Source: Symsagittifera roscoffensis
Taxonomy: Eukaryota; Xenacoelomorpha; Acoela; Convolutidae
Direction of reading: 5' to 3'
DNA length: 64,000 nt
NCBI RefSeq assembly: GCF_963678635.1
Contig: NC_087068.1
Location: forward strand, 52,786,213 to 52,850,212
The notes under the pieces were generated by a model. It searched no databases. It saw only the letters and a program-made list of their open reading frames with translations, and had not been told where the DNA came from. The position numbers were made by a program, and so were the translations under genes. The first letter of the stretch is position 1, and every line of letters starts with the position of its first letter. Of the stretch, positions 53,651 through 63,800 are shown piece after piece.

Positions 53651-56165
53651 TCTTTGCTCGGGGACATTGCCGGAATGCGTGGTTCCCTTGTAAGCAGGAG
53701 AAGCACAATTTATTTTCCGCAGAGAGTTTCGCACGTTGTGTTGGAGTTTTCTCCTTAAACACAGAACACTTCCACAAGGCATGTTTCCCCTTGCAGAGGA
53801 TACAAGAAGGATATTCAAACTTTTTCTCAACTGTACTTGTCGAGGCAAAAACTCTCGTTACAGCTTTAGTTTTGGATGGCTCTTCGACTTTGGGTTTTCC
53901 AGGCATATTTTTCATTTGCTCATGAGCTTCTGCTTTATCTTTTAACCAATTGTTAAAGTCAATTAGGTTGGGGCGTGACCAATTACGTTTCACGACAAAA
54001 AGTGACCACGATTCTCTCATGTTTGGTGGAATTTTCGAAAGAGCTTGATTTAACAAAGAGACGCTTTTCAAATCTTCTTCATAATCAAGAGACCTAAAGA
54101 CAGCCACTAGACTTGAAATGGTCATCGAGAAGCTAATGATGTTCTCAGAGTTGTGCATTCGAAGCTGCGGGAAACTGGACAACTTATCAAGGTGGGCCGT
54201 AATTACGTTTTGTGGCTGGCCAAACTTTCTTTCTAGAGTTTTCAGAGCATCTTTATACATTCCTCCACAGTATGCGAACTCTGCTATGGCTGACTTAGCT
54301 TTTCCCGTGACTAATGTTTTTAAATAAGTCAACTTCACATCATCACTTAGGGACGCTGCGTCTACAGTACTGCAAAATTGGCCAAACCATTCGTGCCATT
54401 GGAGCGGGTTGCCATCGTACTGGGCCAGCTTCCATTCTGGAAGGGGATCCTTCTTTGAGACTGACAGAGCTTGGACTAAGTCATTCAGTATCACGGCTTG
54501 CGGTTGGGGAACTGGTTGAAACGACGGCAATGTGTTGCTAGGATCAGCTGCAAAAGGTTGCTGCTGATATATGTAAGTGTTTTCAGCCGATGCGTCGTGA
54601 TTGGGAAACCCATAGTAAACGGTACCACCACTTGATACGTGGGGGAATTGTTGCTGAGATATTGGCGTTACGGATGAAAAAACACCAACTGATGGGTTTG
54701 TGTTACCATCACTTGTTACCCCAGTGATACATTGGGTGACTGCGGGTGTCCACTGTGACATTAGTGGCAAATTGGGCTGACTAATAACGGCAGACTGTCC
54801 GCTAAACGGATTGTTCACTGACGCAGGGTTGCTATACACGTTATGTGATAGCAAGTTTTGATTTCTGCAGATTAAATTTGCAGGTGGTTGTGACACAATG
54901 GCATGAGGGGTGTATCCAGAGTATTGATTGGAGATGGCGGGCATGTTTCCAACAACTCGGGAATCGTTATTGAAGTTGTTGACGGGGATATGTTGAATGG
55001 ACGACGAAGGATGAGGTACAGAGAAGTAACAGCATACCGGAGTATTGGTAGCTGCTGTTCCAGCTGGATTAAAAAATGATGATGTATTGTTTTCGCAACG
55101 TGTAGCGTTATTGGAAATAAGCAACGACTGCGTTTCGTGATCAGGATTAGTGGATACAGCGTGTTTGATTCCATCGCCATCGCTGAAGGAGACGGTTGGT
55201 TGATAGGGATAACATTGTTGATCACAATGAAAAGTCCGATTCGGCAACGATCGTCGAGGTGAAGCTTCTGCTGTGGACACATTTCTGTGTTGATGCGAAC
55301 CACTTTCTATATTTATACAGTTTTCAAACTTTGAAGAAGACGGAACTATCCTGGGTCCTTTTTGGTTTTCTAATGCATGATCAACCCAATCGTTTACCCT
55401 GTCAGAACGACGATTAACCGAAGACGCCAGCTCGAGATGCTGATCTATTTCAGACTCTTCGAGGTATTCAGTTTCAACCATTTTTGCTTCAGCTACTTTA
55501 ATACGATTTTCTTCGCTTAATCGTTCCATTTCAAGCCGACTTTTTTCGATTCGTAAACGATGTTCTTTCTCTTTACGGTCAATTTCAAATTTAATTTCTT
55601 GTTGTTTTCGTTCCATCTCAATCAAATGCTGTTGCTCTTCGATGATGGCTTCCTGTTGTTTCAGTCTTAAGGTTGCTTCATGTTGTTTTTCCAACTCTTC
55701 TCGCTTCATCTTCGCTAGGAGCAGCTCTTTGCGGCGCTCACTGGGGGTCAATGATTTCATTGAGCTTTGCTTACTCGACCCGGATTTTGCCGATTTTGAT
55801 GAGACTTTTGATCGACTAGTTTCACTGACGCAGACCTCTGAAGCTTGATTAGATTCCATATGAGCGCGAGCCTTACCAGTCACTTCATCGTTAACTTTAA
55901 CTATCCTATCCCACCATGCAGCCAACTCCGTTAATAATTTGCAATGGTTATCGGTTTTATTAGCTAATATCACAAGTTCATCATTTTTAGCTAATGCTTT
56001 TTCGAGAATACTCTTGCAAGATTCAATTAAGGCGTTTATTTTTGTTTTCCGAATTGGTCCCTCTAAACTCTCAGTTATGCGACTGTGAACTACGGAAAGC
56101 TCATTTTCTAGTGATGTTCGACCATTCATCAATCGTCGATATTTTAACTCAATTTGTTCTGTCAT
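53625..56165 (-). CDS. gag: BEL/Pao Gag, 846 residues
   Basis: Gag forms the particle and packages element RNA. An N-terminal helical part (1-115) is followed by a Ser/Lys-rich linker and a long charged coiled coil (~143-235, Glu/Lys/Arg/Gln-rich). A Ser/Asn/Pro/Gln-rich spacer (~270-560) precedes a DUF1759-type capsid domain (~575-745, from LPEWKLAQYDGNPLQWHEWF). Two CCHC knuckles close it: C-x2-C-x3-H-x4-C at 788-800 and C-x2-C-x4-H-x4-C at 821-834. The first ATG of the frame (56163-56165) fits the length of BEL Gags. It ends at TAG just past a CTKTRLH sequence. Pol continues in the +1 frame, so Gag-Pol needs a frameshift or this copy has gained a base in AAAA. Confidence 0.9.
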   Translation of the reverse strand: MTEQIELKYRRLMNGRTSLENELSVVHSRITESLEGPIRKTKINALIESCKSILEKALAKNDELVILANKTDNHCKLLTELAAWWDRIVKVNDEVTGKARAHMESNQASEVCVSETSRSKVSSKSAKSGSSKQSSMKSLTPSERRKELLLAKMKREELEKQHEATLRLKQQEAIIEEQQHLIEMERKQQEIKFEIDRKEKEHRLRIEKSRLEMERLSEENRIKVAEAKMVETEYLEESEIDQHLELASSVNRRSDRVNDWVDHALENQKGPRIVPSSSKFENCINIESGSHQHRNVSTAEASPRRSLPNRTFHCDQQCYPYQPTVSFSDGDGIKHAVSTNPDHETQSLLISNNATRCENNTSSFFNPAGTAATNTPVCCYFSVPHPSSSIQHIPVNNFNNDSRVVGNMPAISNQYSGYTPHAIVSQPPANLICRNQNLLSHNVYSNPASVNNPFSGQSAVISQPNLPLMSQWTPAVTQCITGVTSDGNTNPSVGVFSSVTPISQQQFPHVSSGGTVYYGFPNHDASAENTYIYQQQPFAADPSNTLPSFQPVPQPQAVILNDLVQALSVSKKDPLPEWKLAQYDGNPLQWHEWFGQFCSTVDAASLSDDVKLTYLKTLVTGKAKSAIAEFAYCGGMYKDALKTLERKFGQPQNVITAHLDKLSSFPQLRMHNSENIISFSMTISSLVAVFRSLDYEEDLKSVSLLNQALSKIPPNMRESWSLFVVKRNWSRPNLIDFNNWLKDKAEAHEQMKNMPGKPKVEEPSKTKAVTRVFASTSTVEKKFEYPSCILCKGKHALWKCSVFKEKTPTQRAKLSAENKLCFSCLQGNHAFRQCPRAKKCTKTRLH

Positions 56166-56457
56166 TTTGATTACTTTTAAACTTGTTCACTTCTACTCAA
56201 CCGCTCAACTGCTCAGTTTGAGAGAAAAAAAAAGGGAATAATTAATATAAGACCTTATATTTAGTATTAATAAATTATATTCTGACTCATTAAACAATAT
56301 CACACCCTAGAGAAGCAATTTATTTAACTCCTAGTGCTGCTCAGCATTTCTTCTGTTTCGATTAGCTTGCCGCTTGCGTTTTCCTGGCTTAGGAGTATTT
56401 TTCTTTGAAATAATATACTTCAAATTCTTGCTATAACGCCTAAGGATCGTAAACGTT
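56166..56457 (-). other. Leader segment between accessory ORF and gag
   Basis: AT-rich, 292 bp, stops in all frames. It contains a basic stop-terminated stretch and no recognised signal. If both ORFs are translated, splicing or re-initiation would be needed. Confidence 0.5.
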
Positions 56458-56931
56458 TTAGAGTTCTAGAGAGGGATCCTGGTGTAGTTCTAAGTACTTT
56501 TGCCCTAACTCAGTGAGGTTCTGCTTCCTTCTAGATATCAGGTCTGTTACTATATTAATAACTAATATACCTGACTCTTTCAACTTACTATATATATCTT
56601 CCGTGCCTACACGCTTACAGTAAACGATTGCATAAATATTGCGTTTATAGTTTAAAAGAATCTTCTTAAGCTGGTTAGGAGTTAGTGCGTTAAAGTTACT
56701 ACTACGGTGTCGACTAATAGAGTTATTAACAGCGTCGTGCCAAATAACAATGTCGGTTCGGTTTAAGAGATAGTGATCAAGTTGATACTGACAAGTTTTA
56801 CGGACGTTCACTGCGTTATGGTTGAAACTTAACCCGGGAATGGCTAAGCACGATTGAGATACACGCTTTTGCGAAGCGGGGGACAGTTTTTTCAAAGCGT
56901 GGTGCAGCGAGCTAGCAGCTAGTATGAACAT
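56458..56931 (-). CDS. Accessory ORF in the BEL leader, 157 residues, possible SGNH-like fold
   Basis: Encoded in element sense, 292 bp upstream of gag, in a different frame. The start is well fixed: an in-frame TAA directly precedes the ATG. It is not a known gag, pol or env domain. It begins with a hydrophobic strand then Ser (FILAASSLHHAL), has IPGLSFNHNAV at ~30-40, a strong hydrophobic strand ending DIVIWHDAVNNSIS (~60-73), then YAIVYCKRVGT and GILVINIVTDLISRRK. It ends LGQKYLELHQDPSLEL. Strand-Ser near the N-terminus plus a later V-I-x-H-D-x-x-NN block faintly recalls blocks I and III of SGNH/GDSL hydrolases, which are known in the ORF1 of CR1-type LINEs. The usual GDS is AAS/ASS here. 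This is inference only. No signal peptide or membrane segment. Confidence 0.6.
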   Translation of the reverse strand: MFILAASSLHHALKKLSPASQKRVSQSCLAIPGLSFNHNAVNVRKTCQYQLDHYLLNRTDIVIWHDAVNNSISRHRSSNFNALTPNQLKKILLNYKRNIYAIVYCKRVGTEDIYSKLKESGILVINIVTDLISRRKQNLTELGQKYLELHQDPSLEL

Positions 56932-57714
56932 TTAGTGATTTAAATCAACTTAAGAGGGAGGGAATCAATAAACCGCGACCTGACCTCGCGCAACACCCTG
57001 AGCTAACAAGGTTGTAGCAAAAGGTAAGACGATTTGCTTAATAATACGCTACGGGTCTGGACTACGGCTAATTTTATCCAATTGAACTAGTTTAGTTAGC
57101 TGCACCACGTTTCAAGAATAAACCCGGCGTTTTTTCAGAATTTTTTTTTTTCGAAAATTTCGGATTTTTTCCGAAAATTTTCCAAAATTTTTTTTTTCTC
57201 GAATTTTTTTTCCGAAAATTTTTTTTCCACGTTTTCACCCAACGGTTCAAGTTCCAACAATAACCTGATGCGTTTGCGAAATTTTGATTTTTTTTTTTTT
57301 AAGTCCAAAACTTGGGGCAAAAAACTCGACTCGGTCGTTTAAATTAAATTATTATGAAACTAGGCGCTTTGCTGAATAATTTGCAAAACTTTAAAATTTT
57401 TGGAAAAAAAATCAAAAATTTTCAATTTTTTTTAAAATTTTTGGCCTTTTTTTTCGATACGGTGTTGAGCTTAGAAACACGGTGTTAGGATAACGTAATT
57501 AAGGTTTATGAGGCCGGTTTTTTCCTAAACCCACAAAAAATTTTCTGATCGGGTTTTGGTATAGAGAAAAATTGGGGGTTACGATTTTGCCATCAAAAAA
57601 CCTCGCATCAGAATTTAAAGCATCAAATCAGCAAGTTCCACAGAAAACTTCGAGTGTCGAGAAAAAATGGGTGTCCACAATCCACAATCAGGATACCTGA
57701 AAAGGCCTCCCCTT
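56932..57714 (-). other. Leader segment between array and accessory ORF, homopolymer-rich
   Basis: At 57120-57460 there are many T/A runs of 8-12 bases with GAAAA/TTTTC alternation. The rest is unremarkable. The 61-codon Lys-rich minus frame at 57135-57320 is compositional. Possible packaging or internal entry function is unknown. Confidence 0.5.
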
Positions 57715-58705
57715 CTCCTAACTGGGACGTTTCGGACAATCGGGTCTTTTCGGACAATCGGGTCGTTTCGTCCAATTGGGTCGTTACGGCCAATTGGTCA
57801 CCTTCTGACAATTTTTGGCTAATTGGACACTTCTGGCCAATTCGGCATCTTCGGGCCACTTTCGGCTATTGCACAATTTCTGCCAATTGGGTCAAGTTTG
57901 GACAAATGTCGACTAATTGGACAATTTTGGCCAATTCGGATACTTCAGGGCAACTTTCGGCTAATTGCACAATTTCGGCCAATTGGGTCGTGTTTGGACA
58001 AATATCGGATAATTGGACATTTTCGGCCACTTGGGATACTTTAAAGCAACTTTCAGCTAGTTGCACAATTTCGGCCAATTGCGTCGTTTTTGGACAAATT
58101 TCGGCTAATTGCACAATTTCGGCCAATTGGGTCGTGTTTGGACAAATTTCGGCTAATTGCACAATTTCGGCCAATTGGGTCGTGTCTGGACAAATTTCGG
58201 CTAATTGCACAATTTCGGCCAATTGGGTCGTGTTTGGACAAATTTCGGCTAATTGCACAATTTCGGCCAATTGGGTCGTGTTTGGACAAATTTCGGCTAA
58301 TTGCACAATTTCGGCCAATTGGGTCGTGTTTGGACAAATTTCGGCTAATTGCACAATTTCGGCCAATTGGGTCGTGTTTGAACAATTTTCGGCTTATTGC
58401 ACAATTTGGGTCGTGTTTCGACAAATATCGGCTAATTGGACACTTTCGGCCAATTGGGTCGTCTCTGGAAAAATTTCGGCTAATTGGTCACTTTCGGCCA
58501 ATTGGGTCGTCTCTGGAAAAATTTCGGCTAATTGGTCACTTTCGGCCAATTGGGTCGTCTCTGGAAAAATTTCGGCTAATTGGTCACTTTCGGCCAATTG
58601 GGTCGTCTCTGGAAAAATTTCGGCTAATTGGTCACTTTCGGCCAATTGGGTCGTCTCTGGAAAAATTTCGGCTAATTGGTCACTTTCGGCCAATTGGGTC
58701 GTACT
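57715..58705 (-). repeat. 48-bp tandem array in the BEL leader (about 20 units)
   Basis: Each 48-bp unit is two 24-bp halves built on CAATT(A/G)GCCGAAATT (element sense). Two sub-arrays differ: 57900-58410 has the TTGTGC…GTCCAAACACGAC type and 58425-58690 has the GACCAATTAGCC…CCAGAGACGAC type with near-identical units. Because 48 is a multiple of 3 and the unit lacks stops in several frames, long open frames run on both strands (up to 356 codons on plus at 57654-58724, 16-residue periodicity). I treat these as repeat artefacts unless expression is shown. Confidence 0.93.
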
Positions 58706-58756
58706 GTCCGGAATATCGTCCTGAAAATCCTCTGGAATATCGTCCGGAATATCGTG

Positions 58757-58773
58757 TCCGGGTCGGCGGACCA
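58757..58773 (-). promoter_or_regulatory. Primer-binding site, tRNA-Tyr-like
   Basis: Three bases after the 5' LTR (element sense), TGGTCCGCCGACCCGGA is complementary to a tRNA 3' end TCCGGGTCGGCGGACCA. It includes CCA and implies an acceptor stem starting CCGCCGA. tRNAs that start with C are few; tRNA-Tyr is the usual one in animals. The tRNA identity is inference. Confidence 0.6.
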
Positions 58774-58776
58774 AAA

Positions 58777-59074
58777 TGTGCCGCTTTCTCGTAACCTGTA
58801 AGATCTACAAAAACCTGCTTCAAAATCTGTAAATTATCGGCAACTTAACAGATAATATGAACAGTAAGTAATATATGACAACAATCAGTTTAACATTTTC
58901 GGTTAGCATTTTAGCAATACGGTTTTCAACAATCTCAAAAATCTATAAACATTTTGATGGCAAACTGACCTTAATCGGACAAACCAGTAGTTTTCAAGGC
59001 CTTTTGTCTAACAAATCTAATTTTAGCTTTTTCACTTTCGCGCTATAATGACGTCATTAATTTAAGCGCGAACA
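58777..59074 (-). repeat. 5' LTR of the BEL element
   Basis: 298 bp, TG…CA, four substitutions from the 3' LTR (three within the first 20 bp on plus, one near 58894). Contains the same TGACGTCA octamer at 59049-59056. The transcription start is expected inside, and a TATA-like CATATATTA lies mid-LTR. Confidence 0.95.
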
Positions 59075-59079
59075 ATTGG
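59075..59079. other. Target-site duplication ATTGG (right)
   Basis: Matches 49157-49161 exactly. Confidence 0.9.
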
Positions 59080-60885
59080 TCTCAGTTTAGGATAATTTGT
59101 GTACAAGCAAAATCGAAAATGGAGAGAACAGAACCTGATTAAGGCTAAATTACATGATCACGGATTCGAATACAACTCTCGTCAACTCATCTTTCATAAT
59201 TCGTCCAGCTGATGCTTAAGACTAACCAAGCTGTGGACTGAAGAATTTGATAGTCTGCTTGCATGCGCGACTAAGAAAATAAAATGTATGATCTTTCATA
59301 TTTAGTTTTATTTGTTTTTTTTTACAATGGGTCTATGGCACTTTTAGTTTTTGTTTTACGCTGCATACAGATTTGCTTTAGCTAAGGTTTGAATCCATTG
59401 TAAATATCAGTTTTAGTTGGTTTTTAAACGGGTCTAGTGCGACACTTTAAGTTGTTGTCTTTACACTGTATATGATAAGATTAAGTTGAAAACCTCTCAA
59501 TTGAATAACAGTTGAGTCAAAAAAAGTCAGGGATTTTTCAGGGATGTTTCTACAAAAAAAACTCCTTTGAAACTATACGGGTATGATGTTTTCACAAAAA
59601 AAAACTCATACGAAATTACTAAACAACCTAAAATAATTAAAAATTCAAAAAACTTCAAAGCTTTAACCCAGGCGTTATAGGTAGGTTAAATTTTTTCTGT
59701 TATTTGCATCAATATTTTCAAAACGATAAATTATACCTATTTTGATTGAAACTAAACATCAGATTTTTAGTTGTGAACCTTTAACTTCGAAAGTTCATTT
59801 TGAAAAGAGAATCTATTGGCCTAATTGTAGAAAAGACCCATTCAACTTAAAACAACGATAAATGGTTAGTTGAAAAAAGCTCAATTGAAAAAGTACCAAG
59901 TTGTCAAAAGACTAGTATTCATGCTGTTAATGTCAATTTTATGATTTGAGAGCGGCAAAAAAAAGTTCCGGGCCATGATGTATGAAATTGTCAGAGCCAC
60001 TCGTTTTTCTACCGACAAGTTGAAATAGCTTGGTTAATCAATTTTTTTACGGGAATGATTTCAAAAAAACATTACGAGGCGAAACTGTGCATTTTGTGAA
60101 TTGCAAGTGAATTAAGCAGCAAGGACGCTCCCTTTGTTCTTGTTTTGCTCTTCAATTTTCATTAATCAATCCCACAAATTTTCAACATGTTTAAAGTCTT
60201 GTCTCTGGAATCCAGAAACATAGAGACACAAAATTTGGCGCCTAACCAGTGCCCAGTTTGTCCACGTTTTGAAAATCAAAAAAAAATTATTAAGATGATA
60301 AAAATGCATCATTTTGTAGACTTCCACGCTGCTCTCTAGATAATCAAGGATAATCGGAATGCTTAGGTTGTCATCTTGATACGGGTAGTCTTTTCAAAAA
60401 ATTGCTTTTTTTTCGCATGCATTACGTTTTCCCAGTATCATAATGAATCTTGAAAGTAAGAGATTTCGGTTTTTCCTGCAATACCAGGCTACTAGTTTTT
60501 CTACTTTGAGAGAATTAAAACTTTATAAGGCTAGGCGCAATTGTTAAAAAAGGAACGCATAAAAATTAAAATTATGAGACAAAATTGAACTTTTTTAAAT
60601 TTCAAAGCAACTGAGAGAACTAATTCTTTTTTTCTTTTAAAAAACGACTTAAATGTTGATAACTATTACACAACATGGTGCTACTTCAAATGAACGAAGA
60701 ATCCTTTGGCGGAAATCCTAGAAAAAACTAGGAACCCTACAAGCCAAAAACTGCTGAAAACTGCGAAAAAAGATTTAACATTACAAACAGGTAAGCCGCT
60801 AATCTTTGATCTATAGGCTGTTTAGCCTCTGTCAATCCGTTTTTTCTGTCAAGGTCTAACTCGCAATTTGAAAAAAAAAGATGTA
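59080..60885 (+). repeat. Repeat R, copy Y, right part
   Basis: Continues the repeat broken by BEL at 49161 and is colinear with copy X (47300-48575), with several hundred extra bases at ~59165-59480 and ~60060-60300. The latter block also resembles 32870-33300. It ends where S copy 2 starts (60889). An M-type end (CTTGATACGGGTAGTC) is at ~60373. Confidence 0.65.
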
Positions 60886-60888
60886 GAC

Positions 60889-63800
60889 TAGCAGACTAAA
60901 TTCAATCAGAATGTCATTTATTCATATCTACTCGATGGATATATGGAACCTGATCTAAACTACATTTTATTATTTCCTTTAAATTAGATAATTTACCACT
61001 GTAAAATATTTAATATTAACCAATCATAATTCATCTAACTAACAACCCACTTATTTGTAAGTGCTGAAATTACTTGTAATTTCAGCACCAGAGAGATTTG
61101 AATTTAACTTAGAAATTAGTTACCTCTCCTCGAGAACTTCAGCAGCCGCAATAAGACCAGTATACTCTAGATCTATTGAGCCTAGCAGAGACTAGTTAAA
61201 CACCCCGAGACTAGTAGATATAAGAGTAAGAGTAAGATTGGTATTAGACTAAGAAGTTGCACGAATCTATCCGGCCGAAAAAAAGATAGCGTGACGAGCA
61301 GACGGTGTACCCTATCCGAAATTACTCTATGAGTTATAAACCATACATAACTCATACACTCACTCATTCGCATTTCTAATGTTAAAAGGAAGACAAAATC
61401 CAATATAGAACAGCAAAAATGTAAAGGTCACTAAAAACGTGATCTATTTGTTGTTTCGAGAGTAGATTTATAATGTTCAGAATTCGCAAAATTCACTTAT
61501 TGATACAGTTTCATCAAATTGCGTTAAATGTATCAAAAATACACCAATCATTTATTGCTCGCGAAGTTTAAAGAGCTTTGATGTCATATGATTTTTCTTT
61601 AAAATTCTGAAGTTGAAATTTTTTCAAAAAACAAGTCAGTTTTGTTTCTGTTTCCTTGCGTTCAATACTAGCACTCTTTTCCAAATGTCAGTTGGCTAGG
61701 TTTATTACACAAGCAAAGCTTGTGTTATATTATGAATTCTTTTGTTTCCAACCTATGTCGCAAACCTTGTTCCGACACAAGTATTTTTGAAAATGTTCAT
61801 TTTGATCAATAACCTCAGCATTGGCTACTCAGTAGAGCCAATGCTGAGGATATTAACACAGAATATTATATCACAAATAGCACTTTAGCTTCAAGATATC
61901 ATGGATTTGGAGCGAAGAGGAAGGGTAGGAGACCCGGAGACCCGCAACAAAACAAGAGGGTTCGAACCTGGGCAGGGTCGGTTGGTTTTAATAAACTTTT
62001 TCGTGTAATATTTGAAATGCGTCCAATCTATAAGTTGAGGCATGTTAGTTTTTATATTTCTTTTTTTTTTTAAATTGAAAGGTACTGCTAATGCGTCATA
62101 ATTGGCTTGCTTCACTTAGCAATTATGTAGACTCATAATGGTTCACTTAAGAAGTTTTGTAAACATAAAACTTTACTCATTCAATTTTTCCCAGTTATCG
62201 GTAGTATTTTTGCTTGTGTATGCGAAGTGCAAGTTCGCCTTTGTGTTACACTTATCAGGGTACTCTCAGGAGTTGCGAATCTTACCTCGAAGTATTACTG
62301 CCCAAATCTCTGTAGTTTTCGAGATATGACGTTTTATTCATGATTTAGTTTCAAAAATTTTTTATTAGGAAAGCTGAATTTGAAGTTGTGGAATGAACAT
62401 TTTACCTGTTGCTCCAGTTTTCTCGAATTGAGTAACTTTATCAAAATTTATCATTCGCAATTCAAACAGCTTAACGGCCATAAAAAACTTTTTATCTCAA
62501 AATTTTTTCTTTTCAAAAAACGAATTTTTTTTTCAGTTGTCTTGCGCCCAATGACGCTTTCCAACTGTCTCTTGGCTTGTGATGATTTACTTTTTTCAGC
62601 AAAAATCTTAAGATTTAATTAGCCTCCAATCTACATTTTTGCGGTTTGACTTTGATTTTCTTTTCGAGTGAACTTCAATTTCTTTGTTTTTTTTTATTGA
62701 GGAAGACAAATTCCTTTATCGAACCAAAAAAAAATTTCACGAAAAACGTGTTGACGTCTAGTTTTGTAGTATGGATTTTTAATTTCAGGCTTTCAGTGGA
62801 AAATAAAAGTATCTAATCAGGTCTTGCTAATTTTTTTTGTTTTTTGTCAGAAAAAGTATTAAAACTTATTTTTTTTTTGATGCTCAATTTTGATTTTTCG
62901 CGGTTTGGCTTGTGATTTCTTTTTGAAAAAAAAACAGGTTTTTCTGCTTCTTACATAGCTAGCTGGTAAACAGGACAGATGAATGCGACGAACTGGCAGC
63001 AAAAATTAAAAACAAGAACTCACTGATCAACAGCTAAATAAAGCGAAAAAGAGACTTGTTGCATTTTTAATGGAAAACATTATTTACTGTTCATTTAAAA
63101 TTTTCTAGCAATTTAATTTATTTAAGCAAAATTTTTTATGTTCACGAGCTTAGATTTAGAAAATTATTGAATAGAAATTGGATTTGAAATATAGAATTTA
63201 TAGAAAACCCAGGCTTTATTCAATCATTTCGCAAAAAACTCCTGACCAGTAATTGAGATCGGAAATTAAGTTTTTCTTGAGGAACTAAAGAATTTTTTCG
63301 GTACCTGTATGCACTTAAAATTTGTGCCGGAAAATTTGGTCTGAGATTTTCAAAAGAAAAATTTGGGCGTTAGAATTTAATGTGTTAGTATTGTTAACTT
63401 TTACTGTAGAGAATAAGTAGAGAATTTACTGTAATAGGTTAATAGGATTTTATCAAATGTTACAGATAATCAGCTTTAAAATGTTAACTAATAGAAGAAA
63501 GTTTCTCCCCCAGTTAATACTTCACAGGAAAGTGAATACTTTCTGCTCCATTAATCCATTATCAGACATTGTGAAAAAAAAACAAGAGTGCTCGTATCAG
63601 GACAAAACCCTGCATGTTGTGACTGCCTTTTTAAGTTTATGGAGCAGCAAATATTAGATCCCCATAGCTTTACAAAAAAATCACAGTTAAAATATCTTTT
63701 CAATTTTAGGCTCAGGACAACAATGCTTTTTGAATGATATGAAAAAGTTCCGTCTAAAACTGGCTAGTTAAAAAGTCGAAATTTTTCTGAAGAAAAAAAA

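Larger units (their letters stand above)
49162..59074 (-). mobile_element. BEL/Pao LTR retrotransposon, 9913 bp, nearly complete
   Basis: Bounded by 298-bp LTRs (TGTGCC…GAACA) and an ATTGG duplication. On minus: 5' LTR, tRNA-Tyr-like primer site, 2.6-kb leader with a 48-bp tandem array and a 157-codon ORF, gag, then pol (protease, RT, RNase H, integrase, DUF5641-like tail) running to the 3' LTR. This domain set and order define BEL/Pao. The LTRs differ at 4 positions, so the insertion is fairly young. Pol carries two one-base frame changes and one TAA. It is inserted in repeat R. Confidence 0.95.

Noticed and set aside
57654-58724. 356-codon plus-strand frame (and 100-230-codon frames on both strands) over the 48-bp array
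   Set aside because: All are produced by a stop-poor repeat whose length is a multiple of three, inside a minus-strand retrotransposon leader. No start context or domain supports a protein; kept only as a finding to test.
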